This document shows positions 46,201 through 52,098 of a stretch of 64,000 nucleotides of DNA, piece by piece. Both the position numbers and the translations under genes were made by a program. Origin of the DNA: Solen grandis (taxonomy: Eukaryota > Mollusca > Bivalvia > Adapedonta > Solenidae); assembly GCA_021229015.1 (NCBI GenBank), contig CM037783.1:54797311-54861310 (forward strand), written 5' to 3'. Under the pieces are notes generated by a model that was given only the letters and a program-made list of their open reading frames with translations, made no database searches and was not told the origin of the DNA. Positions within the stretch are counted from its first letter, which is position 1. The number at the start of each line of letters is the position of its first letter.

Positions 46201-47210
46201 CCTCTGGAACCACTGGACAGAATTTGATTAAACTTGGCAGGAATGATCCTTGGGTCAACCTTCACAAAAGTTCCTAAAATAAACTTGATCCATATAGAAC
46301 TCTGGTTGCCATGGCAACAAAAAGAAAAAGAATATGAAAACTTTAAAAATCATCTGCTTCAAAACTACTGGCCAGATTTAAAAATAAATTGGTACAGATG
46401 TTCCTTGGGTCAGCCTCTACCAAAGTTGCTAAAATTATTCTGATCCAATTAAAAAACATGGCCGCCAGGGGCGGGGCTTATTTGCCTTATATGTATATAG
46501 GGAAAACTTTACAGGGATCATCTCCTTTAAAACTACTGGCCAGATTTCAAAATGTTTTAATACAGACTGATGTTCCTTGGGTAACCGTATACTCAGGTGA
46601 GCGATCCAGGGCCATCATGGCCCTCCTGTTTTAATGATTTTTTGTCTTGAGCATTACTTCATTACAATATGGAGACTTTATAATTGACTACTTACTACAC
46701 TCATGAGTGGCTTCCAGTTGACATCAATTATTTGACATCTGACCTGCTCAGACGGGGGCATACTGTTTTTCGAACACATCGTTTTTTTTAAGTATATTAT
46801 TTCATTAATTGCAGTTTATAGCTGAACATTTCTGGAGTGTGGTACATAATCTAGAAATTTAATCAGAAGCGGTTTTGAAGTATTTTGAATGTACAACGTG
46901 AAAGGGATTGCATATTTAAGTGTTCTTTGAGTAAAAATTCGTATTGTTCTTTTGAACGGCTTTCCTCAATGGTACTGGAGTTAACAGTGTGTTTTTGATA
47001 TATAATAAATATTAAGATGGGTGTTGAATATTTTTGAAAATACTAACACACCCTAATAATAACATATATGATTGAGGATTTTTTTTGGTGTAATTTTTTA
47101 CGTGTTTAATGTTTCCCTTATCAACTTTAGACACTGAACCTATGTCCGCCCAGGGACAAGTCGAGGCACCAGTAAAAAAGAAAAAGAAGAAGAAAAAGAA
47201 AAAACGTTGA
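15690..47210 (+). CDS. SAMD9/SAMD9L-like protein with HEPN and CARD-like N-terminus (whole gene, ten coding exons)
   Basis: Predicted cytoplasmic innate-immune STAND protein of about 1,900-1,950 residues if the frameshift is discounted. Exons: 15690-16279, 18073-18366, 23941-24145, 25501-25562, 26070-30354, 30598-30733, 30925-about 31011, 40431-40499, 41458-41526, 47131-47210. All junctions are GT..AG and phases match (1,1,2,1,0,1,1,1,1). The SAM-AlbA-SIR2-NTPase-TPR-OB order is that of vertebrate SAMD9/SAMD9L, which restrict poxviruses and inhibit translation; SAMD9's AlbA-like domain is reported to act on tRNA. The HEPN and CARD-like exons are an added N-terminus not found in the human proteins. 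The 5' UTR is spliced: an acceptor (GCTTCAG, 15683-15689) lies 37 nt before the ATG, so the promoter is upstream and unidentified. The frameshift in exon 5 may mean pseudogene, assembly error or recoding. Confidence 0.8.
16407..17959 (+). mobile_element. Hairpin-headed element C in coding intron 1
   Basis: Complete copy: head hairpin at 16407, GTCC microsatellite, about seven ~165-bp units related to those of element B (CTTCTTCTATGAATCCATTA, TAGAGCTTAGATATTTGGTA), and tail ACTCAGGTGAGCGATCCAGG plus AGGGCCATCATGGCCCT. Same orientation as the gene. Confidence 0.88.
18073..18366 (+). CDS. Exon 2: CARD-like (death-fold) domain
   Basis: Acceptor CTTTCCAG|GT and donor ACAG|GTACAC; phase 1 in, phase 1 out, 98 residues. 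Residues ~195-272 of the protein are all-helical with death-fold spacing: ALAMAKYLQVDTFLQKLKSS, then VVSFTFVSQINS, then a final pair VNKLVLQMAEETKQNVLQF and CLRECNPLLADIVE, the last resembling the CARD pattern of a charged/hydrophobic helix ending in L-x-x-x-L. Such domains recruit adaptors by homotypic binding. The call rests on pattern recognition; a DEATH or DED fold is possible. Confidence 0.6.
18380..20572 (+). mobile_element. Hairpin-headed element D in coding intron 2
   Basis: Head CTCACCTGAGCAAAGCTCAG, short GTCGTC tract, then ~10 diverged units of about 170-190 bp marked by TTTCACTTTGTTTACACTCT and AATCATCTTCAAACTTTATG, and tail CTCAGGTGAGCTATTAAGGA with a decayed GGCC hairpin. It starts only about 14 bases after the exon 2 splice donor. 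More diverged than elements B and C, so probably older. Confidence 0.8.
20638..21560. mobile_element. GCGC-rich TIR element (~920 bp, TA target)
   Basis: Imperfect inverted ends starting CTGTAGTATCAG (20638) and ending CTGATACTACAG (21560), each flanked by TA. Subterminal regions repeat TTCGCGC / AATTCGCG motifs in opposite orientation at the two ends. No transposase. The TA flank suggests a Tc1/mariner-superfamily or similar MITE; assignment open. Confidence 0.65.
21576..22873 (+). mobile_element. Hairpin-headed element E
   Basis: Head AGCTCACCTGAGCACGAAG with its inverse, then four to five units of the CCAGGGGCGGGGCTAATTTG / TGGCAGGGATGATCCTTGGG subtype also found in elements A, K and L, and tail TTAGGTGAGCGATCAAGGG. 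Begins 14 bases after the preceding TIR element. Confidence 0.85.
22898..23725 (+). mobile_element. Hairpin-headed element F, 3'-truncated
   Basis: Head GGTCACATGAGCATATCGTG with partner CATGCGAGCC, GTCCGTCGG tract, then units with GGCCTAGTGGACCTCTACC and CCATGGCCCT-like motifs. The usual tail is missing; similarity fades at about 23725. Older, diverged copy directly behind element E. Confidence 0.65.
23941..24145 (+). CDS. Exon 3: unassigned helical segment
   Basis: Acceptor TTTGTTTTAG|AA, donor ACAG|GTATAT; phase 1 in, phase 2 out, 68 residues starting EMALKRIEKEQVNEIL. It is charged and probably helical, with FVENRLLKTIPFSVIEKCMS in the middle. No domain recognised. It lies between the CARD-like and SAM-like parts and could be a linker or a divergent helical domain. 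Confidence 0.65.
24146..25500 (+). other. Intron with hairpin-headed element G (24761-25462)
   Basis: Element G has head AGCTCACCTGAGCACAACG and inverse (24761), three to four diverged ~180-bp units (CATGTGGGGTCAAAAAG, TCATGAAACTTGGTCAGAATG) and tail ATCAGGTGAGCGATTCAG with CCATCATGGCCCTCGTG ending at 25462. It ends 38 bases before the next exon. The other ~600 bases are AT-rich with no feature seen. Confidence 0.8.
25501..25562 (+). CDS. Exon 4: 62-nt small exon
   Basis: Acceptor GATGTTTTGCAG and donor A|GTATAA. Entering in phase 2 and leaving in phase 1, it reads FRDVAWKDDPFKMRESSAPP without a stop. Without it, exon 3 (phase 2) cannot join the main exon (needs phase 1): a direct join gives an immediate stop. 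The phase repair is the main evidence. The Pro/Ser-rich sequence suggests a linker. Confidence 0.65.
26070..30354 (+). CDS. Exon 5: main SAMD9-like exon (SAM-like, AlbA, SIR2-like, NTPase, TPR, OB start), frameshifted
   Basis: One 4.3 kb exon, as in vertebrate SAMD9 genes, which have a single large coding exon. Modules: SAM-like helices (26087-26330); AlbA/Schlafen-like domain (about 26440-26850, with VKEVIRFAVGCINAAKNGTI and IHFGIAENENGG); SIR2-like middle region (about 26950-27650, with KMWIYCNGN and ACFIFMIFEE); NTPase core with P-loop HTGAGGTT at 27977-28000 and Walker B-like PVIVLVDNI near 28145; helical arm (about 28400-29000); TPR-like LARYYIHIHKFEDAESAIEL and SSYLLDTYGQIFK (29080-29220); C-terminal region with HFLALGTGEPGKDIVD, entering the OB fold at VRGYLLRLEGVV. 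The P-loop lacks the lysine, as I recall for SAMD9. The frame changes between 29002 and 29068. Confidence 0.88.
29002..29071 (+). other. Frameshift inside the SAMD9-like main exon
   Basis: The upstream frame (codons from 26072) ends at TAA 29069-29071 after a run with no family likeness. The downstream frame has a stop at 28999-29001, is open afterwards, and reads HKDVVEAIQRCFDITKDAM into the TPR helices. The switch therefore lies between 29002 and 29068, most simply at the CACACAAA run (29027-29034), and needs one extra base in the genome or a -1 shift. No classical slippery heptamer is visible there. Confidence 0.85.
30598..30733 (+). CDS. Exon 6: C-terminal OB-fold segment
   Basis: Acceptor ATAATCAG|GC and donor AAAA|GTATGT; phase 0 in, phase 1 out, 45 residues: ACYRSGTHVFKINTYYPCHA through SWKGPVAFDVEEK. 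It completes the beta-rich OB-like domain begun at the end of exon 5, as in SAMD9, where this domain closes the protein. Here the protein goes on through small extra exons. Confidence 0.8.
30925..31011 (+). CDS. Exon 7: acidic tail exon (donor uncertain)
   Basis: Acceptor TTTGTGGTAG|GG; phase 1 in. Reads RKETHSIPDHVDGENSQPED onward, acidic and probably disordered. No consensus donor follows. GT at 31012 (or 31009) would end in phase 1 and join the next exon in frame. If unspliced, the frame stops at 31050-31052, giving an alternative C-terminus. The acceptor is fair, the donor weak. Confidence 0.5.
31091..32340 (+). mobile_element. Second hairpin-headed repeat family (GTCCCCACCGG head)
   Basis: Starts with a strong hairpin, GTCCCCACCGGT / ACCGGTTGGGGAC (31091-31118), then TACGTCCGTCCGTCCC, then ~200-bp units marked by TTTCATAAAACTTTACA and TTGAAAGGTCAAGGTCT. 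Same plan as the AGCTCACC family but a different sequence. A SINE interrupts it at 31794-32102. No clear 3' end. Confidence 0.6.
31794..32102 (-). mobile_element. tRNA-derived SINE with 10-bp target duplication
   Basis: Direct repeat TCAAAGAGTT at 31784-31793 and 32103-32112. On the minus strand a tRNA-like head has an A box in TGACCGAGTGATTAGAGCG and a B box in GGGTTCTATCCCC. A body follows with the conserved core ATGACTGAAATACTGTCGG-like block, and the tail is TTAAACCCAAGAAACAAAC. It sits inside the GTCCCCACCGG family element. Confidence 0.8.
32341..33089. repeat. Third hairpin-headed family and TTTTGTCCGG-type repeat
   Basis: 32537-32559 (TCCCCGCATCGATCAATCGG) and 32570-32602 (ATACCCCCGCAAACGAAG with its inverse) are two short hairpins side by side. 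Related ~130-bp units follow (GATACTTGGCATAGATATTC). No gene. Confidence 0.5.
33090..33982 (+). mobile_element. Hairpin-headed element H
   Basis: Head AGCTCACCTGAGAACTTGAG with partner CTCAGGGTGAAC, GTCGTC microsatellite, four to five ~150-bp units (GTGAACACTCTAGAGGCCAC) of the same subtype as element G, and decayed tail CTCAGGTAAGCGATACAGG. Confidence 0.8.
33983..34279. repeat. Fragments of the TTGTCCGGAACAT repeat
   Basis: Two ~120-bp direct copies (TTTTTCTTGTCCGGAACAT at about 34020 and its variant near 34170, each followed by TATTGACTTGAAACYTAAAAT). Related copies lie at 39485-39950, 40577-40860 and 43590-43735. No gene. Confidence 0.5.
34280..36580 (+). mobile_element. Head-to-tail cluster of three hairpin-headed elements (I1, I2, I3)
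   Basis: Heads at 34280 (AGCTCACCTGAGCACAAAG), 34925 (AGCTCACCTGAGCACAACG) and 35721 (AGCACACCTGAGAACATAG). I1 has no tail and breaks where I2 starts. I2 ends with a full tail at about 35718, and I3 starts two bases later and ends at a degenerate tail near 36580. Internal units match the ~165-bp type of elements B and C. Confidence 0.75.
36586..36735. repeat. Long palindrome (hairpin MITE)
   Basis: 36607-36712 folds into a near-perfect hairpin: GGGATATCTCACCC...TCAGAAATTTCAGGCAGGGA on one arm and its inverse on the other, with a short loop at GAGGCTCTGCC. Weaker complementarity (AATCCACCATGA / TGATGGATT) extends the arms. It sits four bases before the head of element J. Confidence 0.75.
36740..38453 (+). 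mobile_element. Hairpin-headed element J
   Basis: Complete copy, close to element B: head AGCTCACCTGAGCACAACGT at 36740, GTGCGTGC microsatellite, about eight ~165-bp units, and tail ATCAGGTGAGCGATCCAGGG with the GGCC hairpin and CTCTTG. The two share nearly identical heads and last units, so B probably grew from such a copy by unit expansion. Confidence 0.88.
38454..39690. repeat. Repeat-rich intron segment
   Basis: 38900-39005 has a short inverted pair (CATGGAAGAA / TTCTTCCATG) and ends in GGCCTTAATGGCCCTCTTG, a tail of the hairpin family. 39060-39420 is a repeat (ACACGGAAGTCCTTCCACCT) present in inverted orientation at 60110-60260. No exon found. Confidence 0.5.
40431..40499 (+). CDS. Exon 8: 69-nt exon, first tandem copy
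   Basis: Acceptor GGTATTTCAG|AA, donor GAAAG|GTAAAT; phase 1 in and out. Encodes HEAQRNVVDEASATGGAASQ followed by MK. Low complexity, Ala/Gly-rich, no domain. Being phase-symmetric, it can be skipped or used without breaking the frame. Confidence 0.65.
41458..41526 (+). CDS. Exon 9: 69-nt exon, second tandem copy
   Basis: Same sequence, splice sites and phases as the exon at 40431-40499. Using both would add an exact 23-residue repeat to the C-terminal tail; using one gives the ancestral tail. Its last base plus AC of the next exon make the Asp codon before TEPMSAQG. Confidence 0.7.
41591..43747. other. Intron segment without clear exon
   Basis: A direct repeat of GAAAATAACTACTATATTT lies at about 42124 and 42233. 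A SINE-core fragment (AAAATGACTGAAATACTGTT) sits at about 42876, and a TTATCAAGAACCGAACTC-type repeat fragment at 43590-43735. Nothing else supported. Confidence 0.45.
43748..44774 (+). mobile_element. Hairpin-headed element K
   Basis: Head AGCTCACCTGAGCCAGAGG with partner CTCAAGGTGAGCT, an unusually long CCGTCCGTC tract, ~310-bp units of the CCGCCAGGGGCGGGGCTTAT subtype, and tail CTCAGGTGAGCGATTTAGGG. The last unit and tail nearly equal those of element A. Confidence 0.88.
44795..46628 (+). mobile_element. Hairpin-headed element L
   Basis: Head AGCTCACCTGAGCATGAAG, GTCGTGCGTC tract, about five ~310-bp units (GGCAGGGATGATCCTTGGGT, CATGGCCGCCAGGGGCGG) and tail ACTCAGGTGAGCGATCCAGG plus hairpin. 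It starts only 20 bases after element K, in the same orientation. Confidence 0.88.
47131..47210 (+). CDS. Exon 10: terminal exon with poly-lysine tail
   Basis: Acceptor ATCAACTTTAG|AC; phase 1 in. Encodes TEPMSAQGQVEAPV, ten lysines, arginine, stop (TGA 47208-47210). The AAA/AAG run uses both codons, so it is not a simple A-run. It is a strongly basic C-terminus that could bind RNA, direct nuclear entry or bind acidic membranes (inference). Confidence 0.7.
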
Positions 47211-48021
47211 GGAGTTAACAATTCAGTGTTGTTTGAAGACAGAGACAGTAAATATATACTATACTTGTTAGTGCATCACCCTGCTGAAATACATTTTGTC
47301 TGTTGACTATTGATTTACGTAGATAGTTTCAACTAAGTTTGTTCGAAATGTGATTGGACACATATAATTGTTTGATAAAAAATGTAAATATGGATTGATG
47401 AGGAGATTGTTATTATATATGTATATATTATATATGTATGCAAGGATTATATCTTTCACAATTAACCTTACAAGTGAAGCTGCTGGTATCTCAAGCTTTA
47501 TTCTTGAGCTTTTGTTTGGACATTAAGCCTGAAATCTGCTGTTATAGTTATTTGTAATTAATTATATAGATTATATACTGTACTACTAGCATTTGAGAAA
47601 GTGATAACTTTACGGCATGTAGTCATACTAAAAATACTTAAAAGTGTCTCGAGTCAAATGTTAAGCCAAAGGAAAAGCTCACCGGGAGTATCTTCCTATG
47701 TTTTCCTTTCATCTGAGAGAGTAAAATATATGGTTTGAAAACCTTATTCATAACGTACAGATATTAATTAAAAAGTTTCACTTTCGCTTAGAAGTACATA
47801 GATATTTTGTGAATACTGTCCCATTTGCTGAAAATGTATACATATTTCCATAAGGGTTATTACATGATTTAAAAAAGATGAAATCAATATTTTATATAAG
47901 ATGAGATCAAAAACATTGACAATATTTTATGGTAAAGGGATTATATTTATTGAAGAAATATTCTATATGCCATTAGCGTCACGCTACATAAAAAATGTAA
48001 ATGATTAATGTAGAAGGTGTG

Positions 48022-48052
<31 letters not shown>

Positions 48053-48300
48053 CGTATTAGTATACTTTGTACTTCAAAATACGCTTTCTTATTATTTAGA
48101 TCAGTACTAATTGACATAGAAATATCTGTAAATATCTGTTAATGGACAAACTGAATGAATGCAAATTCAGCATTTACTTCATTTTTTTTTTTTTGGGGGG
48201 GGGGTATTTAGTTTTAGGAAGGGTATAATATATTTATGCAATATATGTTTTATATGTATATTTGTATTGTTGTATATATATAACATGACAGTATGTGTAA
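47211..48300 (+). other. Probable 3' UTR / downstream region of the SAMD9-like gene
   Basis: AT-rich, no coding signal. A (TA)n tract lies at about 48025-48052. A candidate AATAAA lies further down at 48469-48474. No poly(A) site can be proven from sequence alone. Confidence 0.35.
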
Positions 48301-50000
48301 ATAATGCGTGCAAAATACTTCTGGCTTTAAGGGGGTGAAGGGATCTGAACACGGTATCAGAATACTACAGGTCACTACAGAATTGACCTTTTGATAATCT
48401 TAAGGAACAGAAGTTAATGTAAATTACGTGTTTCCTTTTGCTTTACGTTTATTATTTCCATGCCTCTTAATAAAACGTACTATGTTGGTATTCTTATTAT
48501 ATTAAAATATTGTGTAAATATGTAAAGATTTTACATTTAAGCAAACTGTAAATAGTAGTATCAATATACTGATACTGATTAAAGCAATATAATGTTGTCG
48601 ATGTTAGGTAATGGTTTACAGTCATCGTGGAGGATACTCCACAAAATGTTTGAGGTTACTACAGAATAGACTTATATATTTTTTAATAAATACAGAATAG
48701 ACTTATATATTTTTTAATGAATAATGGAATATTATCAAGAGGAATATATTGATGACAATCAAGAATGTAATGTGTGTATCTGGTAATATTTGAAATGTTT
48801 AACTATTGCATCGACAAACTGTAAATAGCATTATCCATAAAGTGTATATACTGACCGTAGCTATTTAATGAGAACAATGGTAGGGAAATGTTTTAAGTTA
48901 TCAAACAGAATAACTAAATGTTTTAGGTCACTACACACTTGACTTGAATAATCGTTGTTTAGGTGAATTAAGTATGTTTGTTTTTTTAATTATTTAAATT
49001 TATTAATTAATTTATTGATTAAATTTCAGTAATATGGTGTATACATATGTTTTCTCTAATTAAGTCAATGCAACAACATCGTGATTTAAAACATATGTTG
49101 ATGACTTAACAAAACCGCGTCATTTACAATTAAGTAATATAGCCGAGGTCACGAGAATTGAAAATATATAAAGAATGTAAATACTTATATGTGTATTTTT
49201 TTAAATTATTATCGTCATTTATTTATCTAGAGAGAATCTTTAGTTACGTCATTACAGGAGAAATACTCGGCAAAATGTTTGAGGTCACTTCTGATTTTGG
49301 CTTTAAGGACGTTTCAGCGGGTAACCACTGATTTTAATTTGGGTATTCTCTTAAATTCTCATTTATTTTCAGCAGAATGTATTTTCAAAAGTTCCAAATT
49401 ATCAAAAAATATTTTGAAAATATCATTTTCATGTTTTTAAGTAATTTGAGTACAATCTTTTCAAATATTAATGCTTTGATTTTTTCACCAAATTTCAGTA
49501 AATGATGTTTTACCATAAGCTCAATCGTTAAAACGAGCATGGTGACCCCCTATATTTAATTCTTTATCTTTTAGTTATAGTCTAGAGAACTTATGTGCAA
49601 AAAGTTAGAAAAATCTATCCGCTGAAATGCCTCTAAAGAATGTTTTTGTAAATAACATTAGTAAATGTGAATACCGTGTTTGCTTTACATGTATTATTTT
49701 ATAATGCTTTTTAAAATATAAGCAATATTATGATGTTCATCATAGCCATTTAATGGGAATGGTGGTAGGAAATGTTCAAGTCAGCAAATGGAGAATACTA
49801 AACTCTATGTTTGAGGTCACTTCAGGCTTGTTTTAAATCATCATTGAATTTACGTGAATTACGTTTATTCATAACTGCATTTATAAAAAAGGTGTGTACA
49901 TGAATGGTGCCGCCATTACATGGAAAGTCTTTGATTTTCTTATCTAGAGTTATGAGAACTGTTTTATAAAGTCATTACAGGAAGAATACTCAACATATGT
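48300..50000. repeat. Diverged repeats flanking an assembly gap
   Basis: A motif like ATACTCCACAAAATGTTTGA then GGTCACTACAGAATTGACTT recurs near 48355, 48625, 48900, 49262, 49790 and 49980, with spacer lengths of roughly 200-500 bp. The last copy runs into the run of N. Confidence 0.55.
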
Positions 50001-50100
50001 NNNNNNNNNNNNNNNNNNNNNNNNNNNNNNNNNNNNNNNNNNNNNNNNNNNNNNNNNNNNNNNNNNNNNNNNNNNNNNNNNNNNNNNNNNNNNNNNNNNN
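50001..50100. other. Assembly gap (100 N)
   Basis: Exactly 100 N, the usual placeholder for a gap of unknown size. It lies where the 3' exons of the minus-strand kinase would be expected and at the edge of the repeated segment above. Confidence 0.98.
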
Positions 50101-50335
50101 CATAAGTCAAGGACAAACATGAATTGAGGGTTAAAGCAAAACCAATGAGCAAAATATACATTTTTGCACATTCAATACCAATTAATTATTCAATTACTAT
50201 CTATTCTATAATGAAATACATTATTTTGATATATCAACACTCTACTCATATCTAAGCATAAACTGTCAAAAGGAATCCATTTAAACTGGTTTAAAAAAAT
50301 GTGCAAATGTGCACCAAATATATCCATAATTCATA

Positions 50336-51950
50336 CAAGAGGGCCATGATGGCCCTGGATCGCTCACCTGGTATCATTAGGCTATGTAAAATCAAGTGAC
50401 CCCTGGGGCAGAGCCAATTTTGACCCCAGGGTCATGATTTGAACAAAGTTGGTAAGAATCGACTAGACAATGCTACACACTACCACACTCTACTTGGTAG
50501 AGGTCTATTAGCCCATGTTACATACCAAATATATAAACTCCAGACCTTGAAGATTTTTCTAGTTTTTTTTCCAATATAAGTCTATGTAAAATCAAGTGAT
50601 CCCTGGAGTGGGGCCAATTTTGACCCCAGCGTCATGATTTGAACAAACTTGGTAAGAATCGACTAGACAATGCTACACACCAAATATCTAAACTCTATGC
50701 TTTGTGGTGTCTGAGAAGATTTTTCAAGTTTTTTTCCTATTAGCTTATGTTAAAACAAGTGACCCCTGGGACGGGCCAATTTTGACCCAGGGTCATAATT
50801 TAACAACTTGGTAAGATCATAGACATGCTACAACCAAATATCTAAACTTAGCTTGTGGTTTCTGAGAAGAAGATTTTTCAAGTTTTTTTCTATATTAGAT
50901 TATGTAAAATCAAGTGACCCCTGGGGCGGGGTCAATTTTGACCCCAGGCTCATGATTTGAACAAACTTGGTTGTGATCCACTAGACAATGCTACACACCA
51001 AATATCTTAACTCCATGCCTTGTGGTTTCTGAGAAGAAGATTTTTCAAGTTTTTTTCTATATTAGCCTATGTAAAATCAAGTGACCCCTGGGACGGGGCC
51101 AATTTTGACCCCAGGGTCATAATTTTAACAATCTTGGTAGAGAGTCATAAGACAATGCTACACACCAAATATCTTAACTCCATGCCTTGTGGTTTCTGAG
51201 AAGAAGATTTTTCAATTTTTTTTCCTATTAGCTTATGTTAAATCAAGTGACCCCTGGGACGGGGCCAATTTTGACCCCAGGCTCATGATTTGAACAAACT
51301 TGGTTGTGATCCACTAGACAATGCTACACACCAAATATCTTAACTCCATGCCTTGTGGTTTCTGAGTAGAAGATTTTTCAAATTTTTTTTCTATATTAGC
51401 CTATGTTTAATCAAGTGACCCCTGGGACGGGGCCAATTTTGACCCCAGGGTCATAATTTTAACAATCTTGGTAGAGAGTCATAAGATCATGCTACATACC
51501 AAATATTTAAACTCCATGCTTTGTGGTTTCTGAGAATAAGATTTTTCAAGTTTTTTTCTTTATTAGCCTATGTGAAATCAAGTGACCCCTGAGCGGGGCC
51601 AATTTTGACCCCAGGGACATAATTTGAACAATCTTGGTAGAGAGTCATAAGATCATGCTACATACCAAAAATCAAAAGGCTAGGCCTTGTGGTTTCGGAG
51701 AAGAAGATTTTTTAAATTTTCATTTTTAAAATCTATTTTTAGCTCCTGTGACCTACTTATTCACCCAATCAAAATAATTTGAACAACTTTGATAGAGGTC
51801 ATGATAAGGATGATTCCTGTGAAGTTTGGTCAAAATCCATCCAGTGGTTTAGGAGGAGAAGTTGTTTAAAGGAAAAGTTGACGCAAGACGCACGCTGGAC
51901 AAAAGGCGATCACAAAAGCTCACCATGAGCACGTTGTGCTCAGGTGAGCT
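50336..51950 (-). mobile_element. Hairpin-headed element M (minus orientation)
   Basis: Reverse copy: starts with the inverted tail (CAAGAGGGCCATGATGGCCC, GGATCGCTCACCTGG), holds about eight ~165-bp units, and ends with the inverted head (AGCTCACCATGAGCACG...CAGGTGAGCT). It lies in the minus-strand kinase gene, so it too runs parallel to its host gene. Confidence 0.88.
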
Positions 51951-52009
51951 AATAAAAAATATAATAAGTTTAAACCAGACACAGTCACCGGGAGTGTCTG
52001 CATACTGAC

Positions 52010-52098
52010 CTATCAGGTCCACCTTGAGGTCCTTACTCTGGGTGAGAAAGTCAAACCATTGGACCAGTACTGCATATTCTAGGTCGGGCATCATTTTA
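52010..52098 (-). CDS. TK2: Kinase exon 6 (KMMPDLEYAVLVQWFDFL)
   Basis: Acceptor TGTTTCAG|T, donor ATAG|GTCAGT; phase 2 in, phase 1 out. Aligns with the SGKMPEVDY...EWFDW block of TK2 and ends at KVDLI, just before the expected YLRT strand, which is missing downstream. Confidence 0.85.

Noticed and set aside
44797..46443. Many 60-100 codon frames in elements A, E, K and L
   Set aside because: The same short frames recur with each repeat unit on both strands, lack protein features, and follow the repeat sequence.
46990..47221. Minus-strand frame with poly-Phe
   Set aside because: It is the antisense of the poly-lysine terminal exon.
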